NCBI GenBank assembly: GCA_002110465.1
Contig: NEED01000049.1
Coordinates: 124,001 to 188,000, forward strand
DNA: 64,000 nucleotides
Source of the DNA: an unicellular cyanobacterium SU2
GTDB lineage: Bacteria; Cyanobacteriota; Cyanobacteriia; Cyanobacteriales; Microcystaceae
Reading direction: 5' to 3'
In this document: positions 19,610-28,900 of the stretch, piece by piece
Layout: every line of letters begins with the position of its first letter
How positions within the stretch are numbered: position 1 is the stretch's first letter
Position numbers and translations under genes: made by a program
The notes under the pieces: model-generated
Database searches by the model: none
Seen by the model: the letters and a program-made list of their open reading frames with translations, nothing else
What the model was told of the DNA's origin: nothing

Positions 19610-19907
19610 CTATCTAGTAATGGTAACGAGTTCTTTTTCTAGTTAGAAAAATAAAAAACACTTTTAATGCTGGGTAATTCCCTCTCTCCACTTGTATGCA
19701 GTCGTAGTAAAGTTTTGAATAATCAACTTATGTTAAAAATTGGGGGCGATCACTCTCGATAAATTCCATTTACAATGGTAGCTTAAGTTTATGAAATTGG
19801 AATCAAATAGAATTTGAGGAGGTAAAATCATGACAGTAAAAGTATTTTTACTGCATACTGTATCAGATACTATAAATTTAAAGTGAAGATAACGAGCTAA
19901 GTTACGT

Positions 19908-20430
19908 TCATAAGCTCCATTGTTGTTGGGGTTCTCCATTACATTGCCAAACTTGCACTCTTCCACCATTATTTCTCGATGTCAGGTGCGTGAACATCTA
20001 AACACATTCCTCCTGCATTTACCAGCGCATTACCTCTGAGACTCCATTGTTGTTGGGGTTCTCCATTACATTGCCAAACCTGCACTCTTCCACCATTATT
20101 CCTCATGTCAGGTGCGTGAACATCTAAACACATTCCTCCTGCATTTACCAAAGAGGTTCGAGACGTTCGAGTAGGACTTGTATTAGAATCACCTCGGCGA
20201 GAAGAACGTACACGAAAAGCAACGTAAGGCTTTAAACCCCAGGTTGCAGGTCCTATTTGGCTTCCTCCTAGATAATTTCCCCCAGAATATTTGATTGCTC
20301 CTGCTTTAAAATCAACAGTATCAAAATTTTTAGCGATTGCTTTTGGACTTTGACCACGAACAGCACTGTAAATAGCATCTCTTGCAATTCTTTCAGCTTC
20401 ACGTTGAACAGAACCAGGTACAGTGGACTT
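19908..20430 (-). pseudogene. Ricin-type lectin-repeat protein remnant
   Basis: A minus-strand frame opens after TAG at 20431-20433 without any start codon. It reads about 90 residues of unknown type (VPGSVQREAERIARDAIYSA … GPATWGLKPYVAFRVR) and then two tandem beta-trefoil-like repeats: LVNAGGMCLDVHAP … RVQVWQCNGEPQQQWSL, the QxW signature of ricin-B lectins. The first repeat is intact. The second has one extra base (G at 19978, repeat spacing 127 instead of 126 bp) and stops early; shifting frame restores RVQVWQCNGEPQQQWSL. So it is truncated at the 5' end, frameshifted, and lacks the rest of the trefoil. Confidence 0.75.
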
Positions 20431-20627
20431 CTAGATTGGAGTTAAAAGATTTATGCAGTCTGTCCCCTATTTCTCTCAAATCGGTTAGTAATACAAGATT
20501 GAGGGCTGGCTGCTACAAATATTGTTAAATTTTACGATAAAAGTTTTAGGAGACAAATTGAATAAAATGACCTAAAATAGAGATAAATTGTGACTATAAT
20601 GCTTACTCTAAGCTAAATTGTTAACTT

Positions 20628-21818
20628 ATGCGTTCTCGTTCTGGTCTGGTTGAGTTATTTTCAAGTTTTCTCCTACTCGCTTCTGATTCTTTTGACGGTT
20701 GGTTAATTGACCCGAAATTACGTCGAAGTATGGAACTGAATCTTAAGGACTTATCTGACTCAACAAACTCAGAAAAATTTTGGGTGATTTTTTGGCATAA
20801 ACAATGGCAAGAACAATCCCATTCTCTTAGTCAAGAACATTTGTGTGCTTATTTACAAGAATCCTGTTATTGGTCAACACAACAAACCATTGGACGATTT
20901 TCTAACATACAATATAAATTATCTGATGGGTTTCAGATTGCGATCGCATCTATTGATAAAGTTTTAACTGGATTTGATCAAAAACAAGGCAACTCCCTCA
21001 AGAATTACGCTAGTCAAATATTTAGAAGTATTCTGACTAATACCCTAAGACAACGCAAGGAGACCGATATTTGTAGTGATTGGGCTTTATTGAGAAAAGT
21101 TAGTAAAAAACGTTTAAAAATAGCGTTAGAAAAAGCAGGATTAACCAATCAAGAAATTGAACAATATAGACTAGCTTGGCGTTGTTTCTTAGATATTTAT
21201 ACCCCCAAGTCTGCAACAGTAACACAGCAAATTTCTCGACCGGATCAAGTAACTTGGCAGAAAATAACAGAATTGTATAATCAACAACGTCTTCTACAAT
21301 CTAAACTAATAAAGACAGAAGCTACGTCAGAAATTTTAGAACAATGGCTCAAAAAATGTGCTAAGTCGATTCGTTCTTATCTCTATCCTCAAACCACTTC
21401 TCTCAATGTTACCAACCCTAACTCTGAATCGAGGGAATTAATTGATAATTTAGCAACTTCTGAGGAATCTTTACTTGATACCGTTATGATTCAAGAAGAA
21501 GTCACAAAAAGACAGGATAAACATTCAAAAATCAGTCAAGTTTTAACGATGACTTTAGAGAAACTATCTTCAGAAGAACAAACTATTTTACAACTATATT
21601 ATGGAGAAAAAACTAACCAAACCGATATTGCCAAACAATTAAGGACAAAACAATATACTGTTTCCCGTCGTTTAACGAAAGGAAGAAAAAATTTATTAAA
21701 AGCTCTGACTAAATGGAGTCAAAATGAATTTAATATATCCATCACTTCTGAAGGAATTGAACAAATGAGTGGTGTTTTAGGAGAATGGTTAGAAGGTTAC
21801 TATGACTACAATCAGTAA
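20628..21818 (+). CDS. Divergent sigma-70 family RNA polymerase sigma factor
   Basis: 396 residues. The N-terminus RSRSGLVELFSSFL … DPKLRRSMELNL is typical of a cyanobacterial sigma subfamily. A region-2-like part contains FDQKQGNSLKNYASQIFRS (about residues 120-140). Region 4 is LSSEEQTILQLYYGEKTNQT, followed by DIAKQLRTKQYTVSRRLTKG as helix-turn-helix (about 318-355). The middle is long and poorly conserved. It would direct RNA polymerase to a special promoter set. It is the first of four co-oriented genes (DUF1822, CHAT-CHASE2, adhesin) with gaps of 186-246 bp, which suggests a dedicated regulator of that cluster. No anti-sigma gene of a known type is visible. Confidence 0.8.
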   Translation: MRSRSGLVELFSSFLLLASDSFDGWLIDPKLRRSMELNLKDLSDSTNSEKFWVIFWHKQWQEQSHSLSQEHLCAYLQESCYWSTQQTIGRFSNIQYKLSDGFQIAIASIDKVLTGFDQKQGNSLKNYASQIFRSILTNTLRQRKETDICSDWALLRKVSKKRLKIALEKAGLTNQEIEQYRLAWRCFLDIYTPKSATVTQQISRPDQVTWQKITELYNQQRLLQSKLIKTEATSEILEQWLKKCAKSIRSYLYPQTTSLNVTNPNSESRELIDNLATSEESLLDTVMIQEEVTKRQDKHSKISQVLTMTLEKLSSEEQTILQLYYGEKTNQTDIAKQLRTKQYTVSRRLTKGRKNLLKALTKWSQNEFNISITSEGIEQMSGVLGEWLEGYYDYNQ

Positions 21819-22004
21819 AAATACGCTAACAAACCAGCAACCCTTAGACGACTACAGAGAATAACAAGAGCATCTGTACTGTGCATAAAAAATGCTAAAC
21901 CATTCTATTAAATTTATAGAGACCCCGAATTTCAATCTCAAGGGAGTTACAGCACGGGTTTTCTAACTTAATCCATTAAACAATATTTTAGGACAATAAC
22001 AATT

Positions 22005-23177
22005 ATGACTTTCCTTTTTGCTGAACCAACCCAACTCTGGTTGGATATATCCCCCCAACATCAGTCTACTGGATGGGAACAAAGTCAAGCTCTTTGCGCT
22101 TCTAGTTCTCGTTGGAGAGCTTATATTAATCAACTATGCCGTTCAACATTTATTAGCTATTTACAAGAAGAATATCCCCAAGAAAATATCCCTAGAGATC
22201 AGATTGAAACCCTTTTGAGTCTTTGGGATGTGGTCAATGGAAGTGTGGTCAATATGGGAGATAAAAAACTTGTATTACTACCAACAGAAGCCAGCGATGA
22301 TGAAGAATTAGAAGTTCCTCAAGAATGGATAGATATTCCCCGTTTAGTCGGAGATTATTATTTAGCAGTCCAAGTTAACCCAGACGAACAATGGATAAGA
22401 ATTTGGGGTTATACCACTCATCACAAACTGAAAAATCAAGGTCATTATGATCCCATCGAACGAACTTATAGCCTTGATAGCAATGACTTAATTAAAGATC
22501 TTAATGTTTTTTTTGTTTCTCAAGAATTATCGACACAAGAAACGACCAGAGAAGTAATAAATGCTTTGCCCAGCTTACCATTAGCTCAAGCAGAAAACTT
22601 AATTGAACGTTTAGGCAATTCTGATGCTCCTGTACCGAGATTATCAATTCCATTTTCCTTATGGGGAGCTTTATTAGACAGTGAAAATTGGACTCAAAAA
22701 CTCTATCAAAAACGACAATCTCAGAAAGAAAGCACTAACACTTTAATTAATTTAAGTCGTTGGCTAGATAATATCTTTGATGGGGTTTGGCAGTCTCCTC
22801 AAGAGCTTAATTTAGCCTTTGAAACTAGGCGTACTGCTCAAGTCCAAGGGTCTCAAATAAAACGAGGCACGGTCATTTTTGTAGAAGCGAGTTCCGTTGA
22901 GCGTCAAGGGGTTATCTTATTAATTGGAATCACCCCAGAAACCGATGGCAGAATAGGGGTTAGGATACAACTTTATCCCCAAGGACGCGATCGCTATCTT
23001 CCCTCGAATATTACCCTAACATTATGTACTGAATCAGGAGAACCCATTCAATCTGTCCAAGCACGTAACCAAGATAATTATATTCAAATCAAGCGTTTCA
23101 AATGTCCTTCAGACTTTCAATTTAAGGTACAGTTAACCTTAGATGATTGGCGTGTAACAGAATCTTTTATTGTCTAA
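22005..23177 (+). CDS. DUF1822 family protein
   Basis: 390 residues, soluble, no signal peptide or membrane helix. WRAYINQLCRSTFISYLQEE near the N-terminus, then PRLVGDYYLAVQVNPDEQWIR and, near the C-terminus, RIGVRIQLYPQGRDRYLPSN followed by LTLDDWRVTESFIV are characteristic of DUF1822, a cyanobacterial family of unknown function. It lies between a sigma factor and a CHAT-CHASE2 gene. That placement makes it a candidate sigma partner, adaptor or CHAT substrate (inference only). ATG start; the C-terminal half looks like a beta sandwich. Confidence 0.8.
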   Translation: MTFLFAEPTQLWLDISPQHQSTGWEQSQALCASSSRWRAYINQLCRSTFISYLQEEYPQENIPRDQIETLLSLWDVVNGSVVNMGDKKLVLLPTEASDDEELEVPQEWIDIPRLVGDYYLAVQVNPDEQWIRIWGYTTHHKLKNQGHYDPIERTYSLDSNDLIKDLNVFFVSQELSTQETTREVINALPSLPLAQAENLIERLGNSDAPVPRLSIPFSLWGALLDSENWTQKLYQKRQSQKESTNTLINLSRWLDNIFDGVWQSPQELNLAFETRRTAQVQGSQIKRGTVIFVEASSVERQGVILLIGITPETDGRIGVRIQLYPQGRDRYLPSNITLTLCTESGEPIQSVQARNQDNYIQIKRFKCPSDFQFKVQLTLDDWRVTESFIV

Positions 23178-23195
23178 GTTGGTAGGGTTAAATAG

Positions 23196-23230
23196 AAAAG
23201 TTCGTAGTTGGAGCTTTAGCCTTTATTAAA
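23196..23230 (+). repeat. Dispersed short repeat, copy 3
   Basis: AAAAGTTCGTAGTTGGAGCT followed by TTAGCCTTTATTAAA; see copies at 8353 and 17645. It lies in the 234-bp gap between the DUF1822 and CHAT-CHASE2 genes. Confidence 0.6.
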
Positions 23231-23411
23231 TAAACCTTTCAAAAGACGACTTAGTCCTAACATAATGTTTTTTCAAACATTTGTAGTGAGAGGTAAAGCT
23301 AGCTTAAAGAAGTCCGATTCTAACTTACTAGAAACGAATAATTAATCTTCACTACCGAGTTAATTAAAACATCGTTGAACAAGAGAAAACTTGAACCATG
23401 AAGAATGACAA

Positions 23412-25751
23412 ATGAGTAGTTTAGTTGTTTTAAAATTAGGGAAAGGAGATTGGAAAATCGGATTTTCTAACGTCAGTGTTCTACTCTGGGAAAGCCAAAA
23501 TCAGATTCCCCTACAATTCATTGGTAGTTTGCCTTCTGCACCAGAATTAGGGGAAGTTTATCAAAATTGGCGAAAATTGTACGAAGCACTCAGTGCTAAT
23601 CTCAGTTTCCGTAGAAGTTTTCTTTCAGAGGGGTTTGAGTTCGACGAAGATGATGTTACTCAAGTCTGCGATGAGGAGTTTTTTGCTCTATCTGACGAGT
23701 TAAAACAGATGTTTAATCTTTGGCTTGATTCTCCATCTTTTAGTCGTCTTGAAGGTCAATTACGAAGCCATCTCAATGTTAATTCTGAAATTAGAGTGAT
23801 TATTGAGACAGAACAACCACAACTACAGCAATTTCCTTGGAATCTCTGGCGTTTTTTTGATGATTATTCCTATGCTGAAATCTCCTTAAGTCCCCAAGAA
23901 TACAGGCGAATATCCAAAGTACCCAGAAAAAATGCGGGTCAAGTTAGAATTTTAGCGATTTTAGGGAACAGTACGGGAATTGATGTTAAACAAGATCAAC
24001 TGATGCTTCAGGCGTTAAAAGGAGTAGAAATTGTCTGGTTAGTAGAACCCCGACGACAAGACTTAGATGAACATTTATGGGATGAACAGGGTTGGGATAT
24101 CCTCTTTTTTGCTGGTCATAGTTGGACTCATCCCGAACAAGGAACTGGCTATCTTGAAATTAATCCCACTGAAAGAATTACCATTGAACACCTCAGAAAT
24201 GCCCTGAAAGCTGCCCTTTCTCGGGGTTTAAAGTTAGGGATATTTAATTCTTGTGATGGCTTGGGATTAGGACGAGAATTAGCCTCATTATCTATTCCTC
24301 AAATTATTGTTATGCGCGAAGCTGTACCGGATCTGGTGGCGCAAACCTTTTTAAAACTATTTCTGAAGGCTTTTAGTGGGGGAAAATCTTTTTATTTAGC
24401 AGTACGCGAAGCTAGAGAACGGTTACAGGGGTTAGAATCTGAATTTCCCTGTGCTAGTTGGTTGCCTGTTATCTGTCAAAATCCAGCCGAAACATCGTTT
24501 TCGTGGAAAGATTTACAAGGGAACCCACAACCAGAAAAACCCCCATTAAAAGTTCCTGTTCGTCCTCGGTTACGTCGAATATTACTGATGAGTATTCCCC
24601 TCACCCTAGTGGTTATGGGTGTTCGTTGGTTGGGAATTTGGCAATCTTTAGAACTCAAGGCGTTTGACGCGCTAATGAAGCAACGTCCCACTGAATCGGC
24701 TGATTCTCGTTTATTGATTATTGGCATGGATGAAAAGGATATTAGTCAATATGGGTATCCGTTACCAGATGATAAATTGGCTCAATTACTTAATAATTTA
24801 ACTACTTATCAACCGGCAGTAATTGGGGTTGATATTTTCCGAGATCAACCGGTTCCCTCTAAAACTGCTATGGGTTATCAACAATTGAGTCAATATTGGC
24901 AAAATCAGGAGAATGTCATTGGCATTTGTGGAAGTAGTGGGGATGCTGAATCTCAAAGTATTGCCCCTCCGCCACAATTATCACCAAAACAGGTGGGTTT
25001 TGTGGATTTATATGATGATAAACAGCCAACGAATGGTCAAGATGATACGGTTCGCCGTTATCTTTTATCGAGAAGTCCTGGGTTATTAGAAATGCCTTCT
25101 CGTTGTCAAAGTTCCTATTCTTTTGCCTTGCAATTAGCCTATCGATATTTAGATACTAAGAGAATTTCTGGAGTCCCTGATGAGCAGAAAAACTGGCGGT
25201 TTGGTTCTGTTATTGTTAAACGGTTAGAAAATCGAAGCGGTGGCTATCAACGGTTGGATGATAGAGGCAACCAATTGTTGATTAATTACCGTAACACGCC
25301 TCAAATTGCTAAACAGATACCGGTTAGGAGTGTTTTAGAAGGACATTTTGATTTATCTAGAATCAAAGGCCATATTGTTTTAATTGGGGTGACGGCTGGG
25401 AGTGTTCCCGATTTACACGATACCCCTTATGGGGAAATTAGAGGGATTTATGTTCATGGCCATGTGATTAGTCAAATTCTCAGTGCCGTGATAGATGATC
25501 GACCGTTGTTTTGGTGGTGGCCACAATGGGGGGATCTTCTCTGGGTTGGGTTTTGGTCTTTGACTGGGGGTGTTCTGGTTTGGAGACTCCGTACTCCGTT
25601 TTATCAAGGAATAGCGATCGCTGTTGCTATTGTTGTGTTGTGGGGAGTTTGTTGGCTTGTTTTACTTCAAGGCGGTTGGCTTCCTTTTGTTCCTCCTCTT
25701 ATTGTTATGGTGAGTTGGATTTTTGTGTCGCGGCTAATTGATAAGTTCTAA
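23412..25751 (+). CDS. CHAT-CHASE2 transmembrane receptor-like protein
   Basis: 779 residues. Residues about 1-160 are a soluble N-terminal part ending in FPWNLWRFFDDY. The CHAT domain spans about 165-360, with the dyad in FFAGHSWT (His236) and FNSCDGLGLG (Cys281). A transmembrane helix (ILLMSIPLTLVVMGVRWLGI, about 392-411) leads into a CHASE2 domain (about 412-690: AFDALMKQRPTESADSRLLI, YQPAVIGVDIFRDQ, HIVLIGVTAGSVPDLHDTPY). Three more helices close the protein. CHASE2 is an extracytoplasmic sensor, so CHAT should face the cytoplasm. There is no kinase, cyclase or GGDEF output. The protein therefore looks like a membrane receptor whose output is a caspase-like domain. It follows the DUF1822 gene and precedes the adhesin. 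Confidence 0.88.
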   Translation: MSSLVVLKLGKGDWKIGFSNVSVLLWESQNQIPLQFIGSLPSAPELGEVYQNWRKLYEALSANLSFRRSFLSEGFEFDEDDVTQVCDEEFFALSDELKQMFNLWLDSPSFSRLEGQLRSHLNVNSEIRVIIETEQPQLQQFPWNLWRFFDDYSYAEISLSPQEYRRISKVPRKNAGQVRILAILGNSTGIDVKQDQLMLQALKGVEIVWLVEPRRQDLDEHLWDEQGWDILFFAGHSWTHPEQGTGYLEINPTERITIEHLRNALKAALSRGLKLGIFNSCDGLGLGRELASLSIPQIIVMREAVPDLVAQTFLKLFLKAFSGGKSFYLAVREARERLQGLESEFPCASWLPVICQNPAETSFSWKDLQGNPQPEKPPLKVPVRPRLRRILLMSIPLTLVVMGVRWLGIWQSLELKAFDALMKQRPTESADSRLLIIGMDEKDISQYGYPLPDDKLAQLLNNLTTYQPAVIGVDIFRDQPVPSKTAMGYQQLSQYWQNQENVIGICGSSGDAESQSIAPPPQLSPKQVGFVDLYDDKQPTNGQDDTVRRYLLSRSPGLLEMPSRCQSSYSFALQLAYRYLDTKRISGVPDEQKNWRFGSVIVKRLENRSGGYQRLDDRGNQLLINYRNTPQIAKQIPVRSVLEGHFDLSRIKGHIVLIGVTAGSVPDLHDTPYGEIRGIYVHGHVISQILSAVIDDRPLFWWWPQWGDLLWVGFWSLTGGVLVWRLRTPFYQGIAIAVAIVVLWGVCWLVLLQGGWLPFVPPLIVMVSWIFVSRLIDKF

Positions 25752-25819
25752 ATCTGCATATTTTTTTTGACTCCAATCTATGGGTTAACAGAACACAAAA
25801 TTAATTAGGAGTCATAAAA

Positions 25820-25894
25820 ATGAAATTATTAAAGTCTCAATTATCAATTACAATTGTGAATACACTTTCTTATATAAATTTAGTCGATTCTTAA
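25820..25894 (+). CDS. Possible 24-residue peptide
   Basis: ATG after TTAGGAGTC, a good ribosome-binding site, opens 24 codons (MKLLKSQLSITIVNTLSY…) in the gap before the adhesin gene. It could be a leader peptide, the remains of a signal peptide, or chance. Kept only because of the start context. Confidence 0.25.
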   Translation: MKLLKSQLSITIVNTLSYINLVDS

Positions 25895-25997
25895 AAATCT
25901 TAATTTAATCTTAAATATTACTTTTTAATAACATTAATTGCTTTTTTGAGAGAGTTTTGCTAGATTTGAGCAACATTAGCCAAAATAGTTAGACAAC

Positions 25998-28900
25998 ATG
26001 ACTAATTGTCTCCCTCAACGATTAAAATCAGCTTTTTTGCTCTCTTTAGGTGGATTAATCATTTCTCAATTTGAACAAGTTACTTTAGCTCAAATTACGC
26101 CAGATCAGACTTTAGGAAGCGAAAATTCTGTGGTTAATCAAATTAATGAAAACCTCCAACAAATCGAAGGGGGAGCCATTAGAGGAGCGAATTTATTTCA
26201 TAGTTTCTCTGATTTTAATATACCTGACGGGGCAGCTGCTTATTTTGCGAATCCTCAAAATATTGTTAACATTTTTAGTCGGGTTACGGGACAAAATCCG
26301 TCTGATTTGATGGGAACATTGGGAGTATTAGGCAATGCTAATCTCTTTTTTCTCAATCCCAATGGGATTGTTTTTGGTCCTAATTTTCAGTTAGATCTTG
26401 CTGGTTCTTTTTTGGCGACGACAGCTAATAGTTTTACGTTTGCTGATGGAGAATATAGTGCCACTAATCCTCAAGCACCACCCTTATTAACCGTTAATAC
26501 TAATGCTCCTGTAGGGATTAGACTAGAAGGCAGTGAAGGAATAATTACCAATCAAGCTGAGTTAAGAGTTGCTGTTAGTAAAAACATTACTTTAGCAGGT
26601 AGTCAAGTTGTTAATCAAGGAAGTTTAACGGCTCCAAATGGGACAATTAATTTATTGGGAAATGAAATAGAATTAACCAATAATTCTTTGATTGATATCT
26701 CTGGGAACATCGGTGCAGGAAAGGTTAATATTGAAGCAGAAAATGGTTTAGTAACTATTGCTCCTACGGCTGAAATTAAAGCAAATGCGTTAGCAAGTGG
26801 AGATGGTGGAAATGTAGAAATAAGTGCGTCAGAGATTGATTTTCAGGGAACGATTAGTGCTGTCGGTGAAAATCCTGGTGAAGTTAATTTGACAGCCGAT
26901 GTTATTAATAATCAAGGAACAATTATACTAGAAAGTAGTAATTCTGAATCGGAAACCGTTGTTGAATCAGAATCAGCGAAGATTACAGACAATGAAGGTA
27001 AAGGAGAATCATCAGAGCAACAAGAGATTGATAATAATAATGTTAATAATGAAAATAATACAGAGGATGCAGAAAATTCTAATGTCAATTCTTTAGCAGT
27101 TGCTTCTAATGATCCTACTACAGAAAACAATATAACCGCTTCTAATGATATTCGTTTACAACCTGATACAACTCTAGGGAATGAAAACACGGAAATAGAA
27201 TCAATTGATGAGAATAATGATAGGGTAATTGGGGGTGCAGAAAGAGGAAGTAACTTATTTCATAGTTTCCTTGAATTTAATATTGAAACAGGGAGAGGGG
27301 TTTATTTTGCCAATCCTGTTGGGGTAGAAAATATTTTAGCACGGGTAACAGGGGAGAATATTTCTGAGATTAGAGGGACGTTAGGAGTAGAAGGAATTGC
27401 TGATTTATATTTGCTTAATCCTCATGGTTTGCTATTTAATCAAAATGCCAGTTTAGATTTGAATGGTTCGTTTTTAGCAACGACTGCTGATGCTGTGATT
27501 TTTGATGAGTTTGAATATAGTGCGGTTACTCCGAATATTCCTCCTGATTTAGTGATAAATGAACCAACTGGTTTAACCCTAGGTGAAAATTCTGGCGATA
27601 TTACAAATCAAGGGACATTAACAAGTCAAAAAAATTTAACGTTAGAGGCAGAAAATTTAAACATATCCGCTATTATTGCGGCTGAAGAAAAGTTGACTTT
27701 AAAAGCTCAAGATACTGTTACTATTCGGGATAGTCAAGATAATCCTTTTATTGCCGTTTCAGGAAGAGATTTATTAATTCAGGGTTCGGAAATTGATATT
27801 TTTGCTTTAAATCATCCTGCTAGTGGTTTCTTTAGCGGAAAAGATTTAACCTTGATATCTTCTAATCCTGTTATTGGTGATGCTCATTATTGGAGTAGAG
27901 GGAATTTTAAAGTTCAGCAATTAGACGGCACTTTAGGGGATTTAGTCAGTATTGAAGATCCTATTATTCAAACATTTGGAGATGTTAATTTTGCCGGTTA
28001 TCAAGGGACATCGTTACATATTATTGCTGGTGGTTCAGTTACCATTGACACGATAATTGTGACAGGAACTGATAGCCAAGGAAATACAATAAATCCGATT
28101 AACACTCCTACTTTAGCAAATGTTAATTTATCAGATGGAACGCCTATTGTTATTAATGGAAGTCAACAACCAACGGTAGATATTCGTGCAGGAGTTGATC
28201 CTAATTTTATATCTAACCAATTTTTAACAGGAGAGGTATTTCTTCGCTCAGACTTTGACTTGTCTGCTTCTTTGAATTATGTCATTGAGCCTTTTAGTTT
28301 TCCTGATATATCAGGCTCAAATATAACGATTGGTGATATATGGATTAATGCTGAAAATGGAAGAGTCTTGTTAACCAATCAATATCAACCTAATCTAAAT
28401 CTTCCCAATGGTGATATTAAAATCCTTTCAGAAAGGGGGTTATATGGTGATGGAATTGATGTGAGAGGTTCTGATAATGGTAATGCTGGCCAAGTCTTTA
28501 TCGATTCCCGTAATAATATAACCTTGGACGGAGATATTTTAGCGAGTTCAACGTCTGGTGATGGCGGAAATGTAACTTTAATTGCAGAGGAAAAGATTGT
28601 TACAGAAAATATTAATACTTATACTGAAATGGATAATCCCATAGAAATAGAAACTATTTTTGAAATTCCAGTTGGCATAAACATTATTGAAGGTTATGAC
28701 GGTGGTAACATCAGAATTATTAGTAAAGAAGGGACAATAGATACATCAGAAGGAACGTTAAATACCAGTGCTAGTTATGAAAATGGAGCATTAATTTTAG
28801 GTAAAGCCGGTGATATTAGTTTAGAAGCTGAGAATAATATTATTACTGGCAATATTGATGTGTCTTCTAATTTTACTGATGGGGGAAATGTCAGTATTAT

